DNA of 64,000 nucleotides from Prorocentrum cordatum (Eukaryota > Sar > Dinophyceae > Prorocentrales > Prorocentraceae): NCBI GenBank assembly GCA_963575745.1, contig CAUYUJ010019115.1, positions 393,041 through 457,040 on the forward strand, written 5' to 3'. This document shows, one piece after another, positions 41,391-52,949 of the stretch. Both the position numbers and the translations under genes were made by a program. The notes beneath the pieces are model-generated. The model worked only from the letters and a program-made list of their open reading frames with translations, searched no databases and was not told the origin of the DNA. Every line of letters starts with the position of its first letter. The first letter of the stretch is position 1.

Positions 41391-41504
41391 TCGTGGCGGC
41401 CGCAGTCCAGGATCACGCCTGGGCGATGTCGGCCGAGGGAGCAGCGCGCCGGGCAGCCGACGGCTCAGGGCGAGAGTCCACAGACCGAGAGGAGGTCTGG
41501 CTGC

Positions 41505-42224
41505 GGAGGGGTGTGCCAAAATGGGGCGGCGGCGCCGTGCGAGTTCCGCCGCTGGGACCCTAGGTGGAGCTCCCCATGGGGCCACGAAACGTGTGAGGGG
41601 TGTGCCAAAATGGGGCGGCGGCGCCATGCGAGTTCCGCCGCTGGGACCTTAGGTGGAGCTCCCTATGGGGCCGCGAAGCGTGTGAGGGGTGTGCCAAAAT
41701 GGGGCGGCGGCGCCATGCGAGTTCCGCCGCTGGGACCTTAGGTGGAGCTCCCTATGGGGCCACAAAACGTGTGAAGGGTGTGCCAAAATGGGGCGGCGGC
41801 GCCATGCGAGGTCCGCCACTGGGACCTTAGGTGGGGCTCCCTATGGGGCCACGAAGCGTGTGAGGGGTGTGCCAAAATGGGGCGGCGGCGCCATGCGAGT
41901 TACGCAACTGGGACCTTAGGTGGAGCTCCCTATGGGGCCACGAACGTGTGAGGGGTGTGCCAAAATGGGGCGGCGGCGCCATGCGAGTTTCGCAGCTGGG
42001 ACCTTAGGTGGAGCTCCCTATGAGGCCACGGAACGTGTGAGGGGTGTGCCAAAATGGGGCGGCGGCGCCATGCGAGTTCCGCCACTGGGACCTGAGGTGG
42101 AGCTCCCAATGGGGCCACGAAACGTGTGAGGGGTGTGCCAAAATGGGGCGGCGGCGCCATGCGAGTTCCGCCGCTGGGGCCTTAGGTGGAGCTCACTATG
42201 GGGCCACGAACGCGAAACGTGTGA
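41505..42224 (+). repeat. 89-bp satellite, forward array
   Basis: Eight units with GTGTGCCAAAATGGGGCGGC and GGTGGAGCTCCCTATGGGGC; period 89 (for example 41600 to 41689). It shares the GGTGGAGCTCCCTATGGGGC core with the 77-bp satellite but has a different spacer. Confidence 0.95.
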
Positions 42225-42480
42225 GGGGCGTGCCGAAACAGAGACATGCGGAGAGCACAAACCAGGATGGGGGAGGAGGGAGGAAGGGGGAGGAGGAAGG
42301 AAGGAAACGAGGGGCACCGTCTCTTCGAAACGAGGACCCAACACCACAGGATGGTTGGGAAACATCGGTTTTTGATTTTTTCCTAACCATCCTGTGGTGT
42401 TGGGTCCTCGTTTTGGAGAGACGGTGGCCCGCGTCTCCTCTCCTCCTCTCCTTCTCCCCCTCCTCCTTGCGTTTCACCCA
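42225..42480. repeat. Two tails meeting head-on: hinge of the inverted arrays
   Basis: The perfect 29-base arms 42328-42356 and 42385-42413 are reverse complements (AAACGAGGACCCAACACCAC onward) around a 28-base loop containing GGTTTTTGATTTTTTCC. The match extends weaker into GGGCACCGTCTCT on both sides. It forms the axis of the large inverted structure. Confidence 0.9.
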
Positions 42481-44395
42481 CCCAGCACAGCGTTTCGTAG
42501 CCCCATAGGGAGCTCCACCGAAGGCCCCAGTGGCAGGGTTCGCATGGCGGCCTCGGGCCATTTCGGCACACCCCTCACGAGGATCGTGGCCCCATAGGGA
42601 GCTCCACCGAAGGCGCCAGTGGCAGGGTTCGCATGGCGGCCTCGGGCCATTTCGGCACACCCCTCACGAGGATCGTGGCCCCATAGGGAGCTCCACCGAA
42701 GGCGCCAGTGGCAGGGTTCGCATGGCGGCCTCGGGCCATTTCGGCACACCCCTCACGACGATCGTAGACCCATAAGGGAGCTCCACCGAAGGCGCCAGTG
42801 GCAGGGTTCGCATGGCGGCCTCGGGCTATTTCGGCACACCCCTCACGAGGATCGTGGCCCCATAGGGAGCTCCACCGAAGGCGCCAGTGGCAGGGTTCGC
42901 ATGGCGGCCTCAGGCTATTTCGGCACACCCCTCACGACGATCGTGGACCCATAAAGGGAGCTCCACCGAAGGCGCCAGCGGCAGGGTTCGCATGGCGGCC
43001 TCGGGCCATTTCGGTACACCCCTCACGCAGATCGTGGCCCCATAGGGAGCTCCACCGAAGGACCTAGCGGCAGGGTTCGCTTGGCGGCCTCGGGCCATGT
43101 CGGCACACCCCTCACGAGGATCGTGGCCCCATAGGGAGCTCCACCGACTGCCCCCAGTGGCAGGGTTCGCGTGGCGGCCTCGGGCCATTTCGGCGCACCC
43201 CTCACGAGGATCGTGGCCCCATAGGGAGCTCCACCGAAGGCTCCAGTGGCAGGGTTCGCATGGCGGCCTCGGGCAATTTCGGCACGCCCCTCACGAGGAT
43301 CGTGGCCCCATAGGGGGCTCCACTGAAGGCGCCAGTGGCAAGGGTCGCATGGCGGCCTCGGGCCATTTCGGCGCACCCCTCACGAGGATCGTGGCCCCGT
43401 AGGGAGCTCCACCGAAGGCGCCAGTGGCAGGGTTCGCATGGCGGCCTCGGGCCATTTCGGCACACCCCTCACGAGGATCGTGGCCCCATAGGGAGCTCCA
43501 CCGAAGGCGCCAGTGGCAGGGTTCGCATGGCGGCCTCGGGCCATTTCGGCACACCCCTCACGAGGATCGTGGCCCCATAGGGAGCTCCACCGAAGGCGCC
43601 AGTGGCAGGGTTCGCATGGCGGCCTCGGGCCATTTCGGCACACCCCTCACGAGGATCGTGGCCCCATAGGGAGCTCCACCGAAGGCGCCAGTGGCAGGGT
43701 TCGCATGGCGGCCTCGGGCCATTTCGGCACACCCCTCACGAGGATCGTGGCCCCATAGGGAGCTCCACCGAAGGCGCCAGTGGCAGGGTTCGCATGGCGG
43801 CCTCGGGCCATTTCGGCACACCCCTCACGAGGATCGTGGCCCCATAGGGAGCTCCACCGAAGGCGCCAGTGGCAGGGTTCGCATGGCGGCCTCGGGCCAT
43901 TTCGGCACACCCCTCACGAGGATCGTGGCCCCATAGGGAGCTCCACCGAAGGCGCCAGTGGCAGCAGGGGTTCGCCTTCGGGCCAACCCCTCACACCCCT
44001 TTGGCAGGGTTCGCATGGCGGCCTCGGGCCACACCCCTCACGAGGATCGTGCCCCATAGGGAGGAAGGCGCCACTCCAGTGGCAGCAAGCATTTCGGCGC
44101 ACCCCTCACGAGGATCGTGGCCCCATAGGGAGCTCCACCGAAGGCGCCAGTGGCAGGGTTCGCATGGCGGCCTCGGGCCATTTCGGCACACCCCTCACGA
44201 GGATCGTGGCCCCATAGGGAGCTCCACCGAAGGCGCCAGTGGCAGGGTTCGCATGGCGGCCTCGGGCCATTTCGGCACACCCCTCACGAGGACCGTGGCC
44301 CCACTGGAGCTCCACCGAAAGCGCCAGTGGCAGGGTTCGCATGGCGGTCCCGGGCCATTTCGGCACACCCCTCACGAGGATCGTGGCCCCATAGT
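42481..44395 (-). repeat. 89-bp satellite, reverse array
   Basis: About twenty units reading CCCCATAGGGAGCTCCACCG and GGCCATTTCGGCACACCCCT on the plus strand. Units from about 43390 to 43960 are almost identical, which indicates recent homogenisation; 43960-44100 contains a rearranged stretch. 87-codon ORFs in every register are artefacts of the repeat. Confidence 0.95.
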
Positions 44396-44598
44396 TGTGA
44401 TGCTTCAACAACCGCGCGTGGGCGTCGTACTCCGCCTCGTCGACGTGCAACGCCACCTCCTCCCTCATGGCTCTCAAGGCCTTTTCCTGCTTCTGCTCCT
44501 CGGTGAGAGGAACGCCGTCCTTGTCGTCGTCGGCGCCCGCGAAGACGGCCACGAACGTGTCCCTGAGCATGTCGGGCTCCGGCGGGAAGCCGTGGCCA
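44396..44598 (-). pseudogene. Captured coding fragment, acidic, EF-hand-like loop
   Basis: The minus strand reads FPPEPDMLRDTFVAVFAGAD, then DDKDGVPLTEEQ, then a helical charged stretch ending DAHARLLKHHN. It has no repeat character and reads as one clean exon of about 67 codons. Both edges abut copies of TATGKGGCCACG, the satellite core, as if it replaced part of a unit. DDDKDGVPLTEE resembles an EF-hand loop but has Pro at position 8. The parent gene is unknown. Confidence 0.5.
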
Positions 44599-44681
44599 CA
44601 TAAGGAGCGCGGGCGAAGATGGTATTCACAATTGCGGTATTCACAACTGCATATGGTTGGGTCCTTCGCCAGGATAATTTT
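44585..44681 (-). repeat. Inverted head sequence
   Basis: Reverse complement of 40482-40575: GCGAAGGACCCAACCATATG, GTTGTGAATACCGCAATTGT and CGCGCTCCTTATGTGGCCAC correspond one by one. Confidence 0.85.
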
Positions 44682-44800
44682 GAGAAGTGCTGCCAGAAGC
44701 TCTCTGCTTCTTTTCCGAGCACTCTCGAGCGTGCGAGGAGCTCTACGAGGTCCCCGGCGGTAGCCAGGTTGACGGCTTACCGCAGGCGCCAGTTCCATGG
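44682..44800 (-). repeat. Family B repeat, right part of the interrupted copy
   Basis: It reads backwards through AAGCTCTCTGCTTCTTTTCC and GAGGAGCTCTACGAGGTCCC to the CCGGCGGTAGCCAGG hairpin. Its closest match is 26750-26840. Confidence 0.8.
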
Positions 44801-45521
44801 GACGTTCGACACAAAACAAAAACACGTCTTACGTCAAACGGCGATGCTGTTCCCACGCGCGTTGGTGTTTGAAACGGCGTTCGTTGCTGTGGCTGTGGAA
44901 GTCTACGACAATCTGGCAATACGGTGTTACCTATCACACAAGCCCCGTCAACACATTACCGTGGTATCACCCATGCCACCCATTTCCCAACAACACGTAG
45001 GAGAGTAGTGCCGTGAACTAGCCCATGGTCTCTTGAGGATCCCGCCAACAACACATTTTCGAACGCAAGGTACACATATTGCCTGGCTTCCGAAGGGATG
45101 GCAAAACCTTGCGGCGCAAGACTTCAGGATTACCCTCACCGAGCAAGGGGGGAGATCAATCGTACGATTGAGATCTACTATCACAGAACACATACCTACA
45201 ACGAAGGCCGTCCCTCGGTGCATTTGTGAATAATGCCTTCGGATTCTCACGAAGGCCCTCGCAACTGCGGAAGCAACGCGCAGTGTCTTCGGATCGGGAC
45301 CATGCTCAAGAAAATAGGTGCAAGCAAACATGGGCATTATCATTGCTTCTGCCCCGTTTGCTCTTACATCGCGCGACGCATGTAGGAAAAACGGGTGAAC
45401 ACATTACTTGGATCTATGCGTCGGCGGCCGGTTCGACAACGATCTCATTCACTTACCGCCGAAGCCTTCAACATCAACAAGACAACACAACATGTGGAAA
45501 CGCGATAATTGAGCCATGCCG

Positions 45522-45523
<2 letters not shown>
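44801..45523 (+). other. Low-copy stretch, possibly LINE 5' remnant
   Basis: Short plus-strand frames (66 codons at 45033-45233, then a CFCPVCSYIARR piece near 45350) have a coding-like look but carry stops. It leads into a microsatellite and then a LINE remnant in the same direction, so it may be its upstream part. This is not certain. Confidence 0.3.

Positions 45524-45562
<39 letters not shown>
45524..45562. repeat. (AT)n microsatellite
   Basis: Uninterrupted AT run of 39 bp. Confidence 0.98.
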
Positions 45563-45565
<3 letters not shown>

Positions 45566-45719
45566 GTTCCCTGGGGCTTGCCTCGGGCAGCCTTGCAACA
45601 CTGGCGGAACCGTCGAACCCCGCCATGCGGCCAGCAACATCAGCTGAACCACTACCAGAGCAGCTTAACACGTTCGTTCCACCGAGGCCGATCTTGTGGA
45701 CAAAATGTTATTCGCAACG

Positions 45720-47640
45720 GTCTTACGGCAATGTCGACGGGGTTGAATGCTGGGGTATCGGGTGTGGTGTATGAGTGCTACAAAATTTGTTTGGACGACA
45801 ATGTGGCCTTTGAAACGTTGTGCAATGGAGCTCAGCGGCTGGCTACCGCGAAACTTCCTGAAGTTATTCGTGTTGCTATGGCGGTGTCCAAAATGACGGC
45901 ACTCAAGAATCCTAACAACAAGATTCGTGGTATTTCAAAGGTGGCGAGCTGAAGGATGCTTTAATGCCAGTGCTTTTCTACTTAGCATTGCGCACTGCTC
46001 CTGAAGAACTCAGGCGATCCCTACCCCCTGGAACGGAAACCACTGCTTTCTTAGATCACATCTCCATCGTATGCGACCCTGCTGACGTAAATGGAACTGT
46101 ACACATTGCAACCGAAGTGCTCCGCAACACATGTCACATCGACGCTCACCTCGGCAAACTGCTGGTCTGGGGGCGGGTGCCGGAACCGTGCCCACACAAT
46201 TAAGACGCAGAAGTGAGGGAAATGTGAAAGTCAGATCAAGCAAACGTCGAAAGAGGCATTGTGGTATTAGGCGCACCTTTCGGTACGAGCGAATACATAA
46301 ATGCACATGGGAACAGACTCGCTGCGGAGAGGGGCGAACTTCTGCACTTCCTCCCTAAGCTTCTCTGCAGGGGGCTTAGCTTATCTTGTATTCTTGTGCA
46401 ACTCCGAAAACCAATGAACTACTTACTGCGTACACTAACTCCCGGCAACAATGAACACACAACTCAACTACACAGCCGTAACACTTTGGACACATTCCGC
46501 GAACTATTGTCAATACTATCTGAGGCTGTCTGGTCACGCCAATTACACGGCATCAACCTTGGCACATGGATCTCACAAACTAGAATACCGGTACGCTTTG
46601 GGGGGCAAAGTTACGTGACTCCTTGCGTAACCACCAGCGGCGTAGTGGGCGAGCTGTGCGGATACCGTGCCGGTACTTTTGGACAGATGTGCTTTTGTAG
46701 GTCGAGCAATCGTGTTCCTAAAGGCTACGCTGCAATCGCGTAACCATGTGACTTTGAATGATGGGCCAACTTGTCTGGTGGAAGCGGAAATTGCAGGCTG
46801 ATTATGTGACCGCAGCGGTTCAGGAGCCCGCCCTGCGTGGACGGCACTCTCCACAAGGGCACGGCCTCCAGAACCGTCAACGGACCCATCGGCCCTAGGA
46901 GAACGGCGCCACGGGTGGCAATTCCATGCGTCTGAGGCTGTGGAGCGCTCGGACTGATGCGGCTACTCCGGTAAAGCCCGCCTGTATCCTTGTGCAGGTC
47001 CGTATTCGTCCGTATGGTTAACTACTACTGCCCAACCATAACAAACCTGCGGATAAACAACAAACTTCAACGTGCGATGCGACTGCGTTTGGGTATCGCG
47101 GTAATCTTTGACAGTCCAGACCCACACGGGCACGCGAGACTCAACAACAGTAGAGGGGGACGATGGCACGGACGGCATTCTGGATTAGTTAGGGCTTGGC
47201 GCCAACGGCCGCGGGAAGCTGGAGGCTTGGTACCAAACAGCAATGTTGAGCGCATACTCCGAGACACGCATATTTCTTCCCATGGGAGCGACAACCGACG
47301 TTTGAACATTATCGCGGCAAGCTTACACGTGGCCTGGGGCATATCACTATTTTGTAATGTTACGGTGGTGTCTCCCATTACCACGACAAGTTTCGCACGA
47401 TCTGGCACGAGTAACGGGGGAGGCCGGCTATTAGAAGATGCTGAAGCTGAAGACATTCGTATCTACAGGGAAGTCTCGGAGAGCGGATTGGGAGTGTTGT
47501 GCTGCCTCGGTTCCGAAGTTTTTGGTAGATGTGGTGCACCAACAGTGAACCTCATACCAGCATTTGGCCGAGAACGGGCCCGGGACTTGCACCCACGAGC
47601 TCAACGAGGAGGAACTATCAGGCTAATACATCGCTGGTAG
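45720..47640 (+). pseudogene. Decayed non-LTR (LINE) reverse transcriptase
   Basis: Three plus-strand pieces in different frames follow the order of dinoflagellate LINE polyproteins: MTALKNPNNKIRGI (about 45890), then DALMPVLFYLALR and TAFLDHISIVCD (45950-46080, RT motif C with the second Asp lost), CHIDAHLGKLLVWG, GIVVLGAPFGTSEYIN and QLRKPMNYLLRTLTP (46250-46440), and a C-terminal part with RRLNIIAASLHVAWG and TVVSPITTTSF (47300-47400). The RT core with motif A between 45940 and 45955 is deleted. Several stops and shifts are present, so it is dead. Confidence 0.7.
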
Positions 47641-47759
47641 GGTTTGCTTGGGTTGGCCTTGCACAACGCAATGGTCTTTGCCGTGTTCAACGAGCTTGGT
47701 AACTAATCTCCCCGAGCTCCCCCTTCAAGCACCGCCCCCGCTTGACGAGTTGGAGGTGG

Positions 47760-47830
47760 TGTCATTCCCTCCTCCTCCTCCTCCTCCTCCTCCTCTTCTT
47801 CCTCTTCCTTCCCCTCTTCCTTTTCGATGC
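47760..47830 (+). repeat. CTCCTC tract
   Basis: Pyrimidine run of about 70 bp after the LINE remnant. Confidence 0.85.
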
Positions 47831-47959
47831 GTAGCCGCGCCAACGGCCTGGCGTCTTAGACGAATGTTCGGGTTTCGTTTCGCCCCGCCGCCGCTGCGTT
47901 CATCGTCACCCGCTGCTGCCTGTAGGAGAGGATGAGAGACAAACAAAAACAAAAACTCT

Positions 47960-48745
47960 GACAGCACCTGGGAACCCCTGGGAGCTCCCTGGGAGCACTG
48001 GGAACACCTGGGAATTCCCTGTGAGTTCCCGGGGGCCCTGGGATCATCTGGGGAGCGCCTGTGAGATCCCGGGGAGCTCTCCTGGGGAGCTCCTGGGAGT
48101 TCTGGGGGAACCTTGGGAGCACTTGGGAAACCCCTGGGAGCTCCCGGGGAGATTTAGGAACACTTGGGGAGCCCCTGGGAGCTCGCCGGGAGCCCTGGGA
48201 GGTCTGGGGGAACCTTGGGAACACCTGGGAAGCCCTTGGGAGCTCTGGGGAGCCTTGGGAGCACTTGGGTGACCTCTGGGAGCTGCCTCCTGGGAACGCT
48301 TGGGGAGCCTTCGGGAGCTCCCGGGGAGCCCTGGGAACTAGGGGGCTCCTGGGAGCACCCAGGGTGCTGCGGCAGCGCCTGGAGAGCTCCTGGGAGCTTT
48401 TGGTAACATTTGGGAGCATCTGGGGAGCCTTGGAAGCATCTGGGTAACCCGTGGGAGCTCCGGGGGAACTCTGGGAACACATGGGGAACTTCTGGGGCTT
48501 CTGGGGGGCTCTGGGAGCACTTGGGCTGCCAGGGAGCTTTGGAGGCACCTGGGGAACCCCTGGGGGCCTTTGGGGGGTCCCGAAAAAAGCACGCGGGGAG
48601 CTCCCTCGGGAGCTCCTGGGAGCACCAGGGGAGCTGTGGGGTCACCTGGAACAATTGGGGGGCTGGGGGGCCCCTGGGAACCCGTGGGAACTCCTGGGGG
48701 ACCCTGGGAGCTCCCGCGGAGCTTCGGGGAGCCTCTGAAACTCTA
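47960..48745 (+). repeat. CTGGGAGCTCC minisatellite
   Basis: Units such as CTGGGAGCTCCTGGGAGC and GGGGAACCTTGGGAGCACTT repeat over 780 bp with drift. Long Trp/Gly/Ser ORFs on both strands are artefacts. Confidence 0.9.
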
Positions 48746-48834
48746 TTGCCCGAGATATCTACTCCATACCACCCCCTGATCCTCTCGACGAAGACATACT
48801 TCGCGTCGGAGTGCCGCAGGACGCGTGCGGCAAA

Positions 48835-49275
48835 ACTTCAATGCTGGGGAACAGGAGACGCGTCGCGTGCGCCGCGAAAAGGTTCTGCGCCGCCCTCTGC
48901 GGGCGAGATCAAGGCCCGCGCGGCCCAACCAGACAAGGAGGAAACCCTAAACATTGAACGCTGGGGAGCAGGAGGCGTTGCGGAGTCGCCGCCATAATGT
49001 GTTTGCGCCGCCCTCAGCGGATGAGATCAAGCCCACCCAAGCCAATCAAGAAATGGGGAAACCCTGGTCTCTGAACGAGGGGGCGCAAAAGACGCGTCGG
49101 GGGCGCCGGTAGAATGTTCCGCGCCGCTCTCCGCGGACGAGATGCTGGCCCGCCCAGCCCAACCGGGAACGGAGGAGATCTCGAGCCCTCATCGCTGGGA
49201 CACAGGAGACGCTTCGGGGGCGCAGATTGCTTTGCGCCGCCCTTGCTTGATGCGCGAACGCTGGGCATCATGGAC
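48835..49275 (+). repeat. Four tandem units of about 117 bp
   Basis: CGCTGGGGAACAGGAG-type starts lie near 48840, 48958, 49074 and 49191. Each unit then has a GCGCCGCCCTC step and GCGGACGAGAT/GGCCCGC. 49275-49735 shows nothing recognisable. Confidence 0.8.
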
Positions 49276-49734
49276 TCAGTAGTGCTTTCTCGTTCAAGCG
49301 CCGAGGCGGAAAAGAGTGATGGCATCTGGGACATGACATGTCCGCAACGCCAACGACATGAACCTCCGAATATAGCAGGGAACGATTCTTTTGGGCTGCA
49401 GCTTGCGCGCTAAAATTCTGCATCCAAGCTGCAACTTACGTTGTGTTTGTCTTCGGCCAAAAGACAAATACAACACTGGCCCAACAAAAGAAACCAACAC
49501 AGTAATAGAGAACGCTGTGGGTGAACAGCCAACCTTACAGGCACGGGGTGGGTGTGAAAGAAGAATGCTGGCTCCGTAGCCAAAACATGATGAAGCCTCC
49601 CGCGATCTCATTGAAGAAAGTTCACCCCACCCCAATCCATTTTGTGGATGGGGGTGGTCTAACACGGGTGGTGATCAGCATGCGCAGATGGAGAGAACCT
49701 CAAAACCGAGACAACAATCTTAGAAACTCTGACT

Positions 49735-51275
49735 GCTGTCGGCCGCCGCGCGCCAAGAAGCCCTAAACCTGAAATTCCCCCCGCATCGTTGTGGTTCTAC
49801 CCGCCCACCGCAAGTCCCTGACGCCGTCTACGACAGACAAAGGCTTCTCTGAGATGCGTCAGCTTGTTGCCCGACTGGTTCGCCAGCGCTGCCCTGGGCT
49901 GCCCCCCACATAAGGGAACATTGCGCTTCAATGATGAATCTCCCCCTGGTCCTCGAAGAAAGCAACGCCCTTAACCTGGTGGTCAGAAATTTCTGACTCC
50001 CTTGCTATAGATAGCTGGACGTAGAAACTTAAGCAACCCACGCAATTCTATAGAAACCGTCTGTGGGGGCGCTTCGGAGCAAAAAGAGTGCGCATGAGCA
50101 GGTTCTAGCACCGACGGCGTAACTTTGCCATATGGTGCGCTCCGGGAAGGCCGGCGCCGCGTTCGGGGAGCGCCTGGAAGCGCCTCCCTGGGAAGCGCCT
50201 GGGAGCGCCTGGGAGCGCCTGGGGGCGCCTGGGAACGCCTGGGAGCGCTTGGGAGCGCTCGAGACGCCTGGGGGAGCATGGGAAGCGCGTGGGACCGCTG
50301 GGGAAGCGCCTGGGAGCTCCTGGCGCCCGTGAGCGCCTGGGAGCGCTTTGAAAAGCTTGCGAGCGCCTGGGAAGCGCTGGGGAGCGCTTGGGAGCGCTTG
50401 CGAAACGCCTGGGGGCGCCTGGGAGTGCCCGCGAGCGCCTGGGAGCACCTGGAAGCACCTGGGAACGCCTGGGAAGCGCCTGGGAGCTGGGTGCGCGTGG
50501 GAGCGCTTAGGAGCGCCTGGGACCTGGGAGAGCCTGGGAAGCGCCTGGGAGCGCCTGGCGCTGTCGCGCTCTTCCTTTGCGCCGGCTCACTGTGGGAATT
50601 CAAGTGGTTCCCGCCCAAACCCTAGAAGGCCTTGGCTTGGGCGGTCGCCAACCAAATCGTCCGGGACGAAAACTGGTTGCGACTCTTGCGCATCCGCCAG
50701 GCTTGATCGGGTCGGTCAAGTGCCCCCCAATCAAGACTGCCGAAGGGGGGGCAGCTTTGTCCTGACTCTCGGCCGCCGCGCGCCGAGCAACCCTGAATTC
50801 TCAAGCGCCTCTTCGTGCATCAGCCCACCCGCCGCGTGTCCTTGACGCCACCTGCGGCAGACAGGTGTCTATCTGAGGTGCGTCCGCTAGTTGCGCGAAT
50901 GTTTGGCCCGGTGCAGCCCCAGGCTGCCCCCCACATGGGGAGTCGCGCTTCAACGATGACCCCCCCCTGATCCTAGAAGGAAGCAGCGCCCTAAGCCCGG
51001 TGGTCAAGTACTTCGGACAGGCGCGCTCTAGACTCAGCGCGCCAACGCGCTCGGAATTCTTCAGCAACCGTTTGTGGGCGCGCGGCAGCAAGTTTAGCAT
51101 CGACGGCGTAAATTTGCCATATGGTGTGCTCCCAGAAGGCTGGCGTCGTCCGGAGAGCGCCTGGAAGCGCCTCGGAGCGTCGAGCGCCTGGGGGCGCCTG
51201 GGAGCGCCTCGCCTCTAGGCGCCTAGGAGGGCCCGGGGGCACTTGCAACGGCCTGGGAAGCGCCTGGGAGCGTTG
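49735..51275 (+). repeat. Segmental duplication, each half ending in a GGAGCGCCTGG minisatellite
   Basis: GTCGGCCGCCGCGCGCC (49739) and CTCGGCCGCCGCGCGCC (50767) start parallel stretches that share GCTGCCCCCCACAT, GACGGCGTAA and TTTGCCATATGGTG and both end in GGAGCGCCTGG repeats (50155-50565, and a short one at 51160-51275). The copies are clearly diverged. Confidence 0.8.
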
Positions 51276-51289
51276 TCATCGTCGCCAAC

Positions 51290-52310
51290 GTCGACGGCTT
51301 CGACGTCGTCGTCACAACCGTACCAGTACGATCGTCGTCACTATCATCCTCAGCAGCACAGCCCTCGAGAATGACACATCATTTCTGCAACCCTGGAGGG
51401 TGGCACCACAATTGCGCCACCGTCATCCTCATCGTCATGATCGCCATCCTCAACACTACCCTTTTCTTAGCATCGCCCTCCTCCTCGTCCTCCTCATCGC
51501 CATCATCATTATCATGATCAACGTCATGAATAGCATCAACGCTATCCTCCGCATATCCGTCCTCGCCAATACAACCATCATCATTCTCAGCTCGACCGAC
51601 ATCGTCCTTGGCGACCATCCCGGGTGGCGAAAACATTCTGCCACCACCAGAGGTGGCACTAACATGGTGGCGTCCTCACCCTCATCACCATGACCGTCAG
51701 CTTCACAACTGCCCTTGTCTCAACATATTCCCCGTCCCCATGACCATGATCATCACTATGCTCCGCGCCTTCACCGTCCTCACTACGCCCATCACCACTG
51801 TCAGCGCATTGGGCATCACCATCGTATGCCACCTTCGAGGACGGTAGAAAAAACAACCACCCTCGAACATGGCACCATCTTCATCCCCATGACCGTCATC
51901 CTCACGACGACCCTGTTTAGCACCATCCCCACCGCCATGATCATCGATATCTTCCGCACATCCATCATCATCAACGCGTCTACCATGATTACCAACCGCG
52001 CGCGACGTTGACGCCACAGACGCCGTCACAACGTTATCACCATGATCGCCATCACCAGTTTTCCCAGCAGTGACACCCTCGAGGCTGGCAGACAAGCATC
52101 TGCCGCCCCTCAAGGCGGCACCAAACTGGCGCCAGCCTTGCCCTCATAACCCTCACCGCCATGGCTACCACCATGGCACTATCCTCAACGCACCCATCAC
52201 CATCAACACACCCGTCCACATCCATGAGCATCACCCAACCTAATCATCATCATCGACCGCATCTGCATCATCACCATTCATATCTGCTCTGGATGGTGTC
52301 CGTAGGTGCA
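51290..52310 (+). repeat. Degenerate CATCATC-rich repeat
   Basis: CAT/ATC-rich DNA with recurring phrases such as GGTGGCACCA and CATGACCGTCATCCTCA at intervals of roughly 200-240 bp. The ORFs on either strand are low-complexity. Confidence 0.7.
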
Positions 52311-52477
52311 GCGGATTCGAGACTGCGTTGGCGCGATGGGAGACATAGCAGTTTTTTGGGTTGGATTCAGGGCGGCGACTAATTACTCATGAACCTTCTG
52401 AGCATTTACACATGAAACCCGATGCCGCCATGCTCCCCATGGAATCACCATCACCGACCCTCGCCATCCTATGCAAC

Positions 52478-52875
52478 AGATGTATGCATGTATGCATGCA
52501 TGCATGTATGTATGTATGGTTGTATGAATGTATGTATGTATGTGTGTGTATACATGTGTATGTATGCATGTATGTACGTATGCAAACATGCATTCATGTA
52601 TATATGCATGCATGCATGCATGCATGCATGCATGCATGCATGCATGTATGTGTGTACATGTATATGTATAGGTATATGTATATGTATATGTATACGTATA
52701 TGTATATGTTTATATACATGTATATATATGTATATGTATATGTATATGTGTATGTATGTATGTATATATGCATGCATGTATGTATGTATGTATGTATGTG
52801 CACATATATACATATATTTTTATACACACATGTCTATATGTGTATGTGTGCATGCATGCATGTATGCATGTGGGC
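52478..52875. repeat. TATG/TGCA/TATA microsatellite
   Basis: ATGTATGC, GCATGCATGCATG and GTATATGTATAT runs extend over about 400 bp. Confidence 0.97.
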
Positions 52876-52949
52876 CTTGCTGTGGCCTCGCATTTTTGGA
52901 AAAGGGCCTCCATGACGGATTTATATCGGCCCGATCTTCACTGTCTCAA

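Larger units (their letters stand above)
40482..44681. mobile_element. Inverted tail-to-tail pair of head-satellite-tail elements
   Basis: Both outer ends carry the same head in inverted orientation: AAAATTAGCCTTGCGAAGGA on the plus strand at 40482 and AAAATTATCCTGGCGAAGGA on the minus strand at 44681, each followed by CCCAACCATATGCAGTTGTG and about 55 more similar bases. Inside are a gene-fragment segment on each side, 89-bp satellite arrays in opposite directions and two tails meeting at about 42375. The outside is one interrupted family B repeat. No transposase is present, so it would be non-autonomous. I recognise no described superfamily, and no clear target duplication is visible. Confidence 0.65.
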
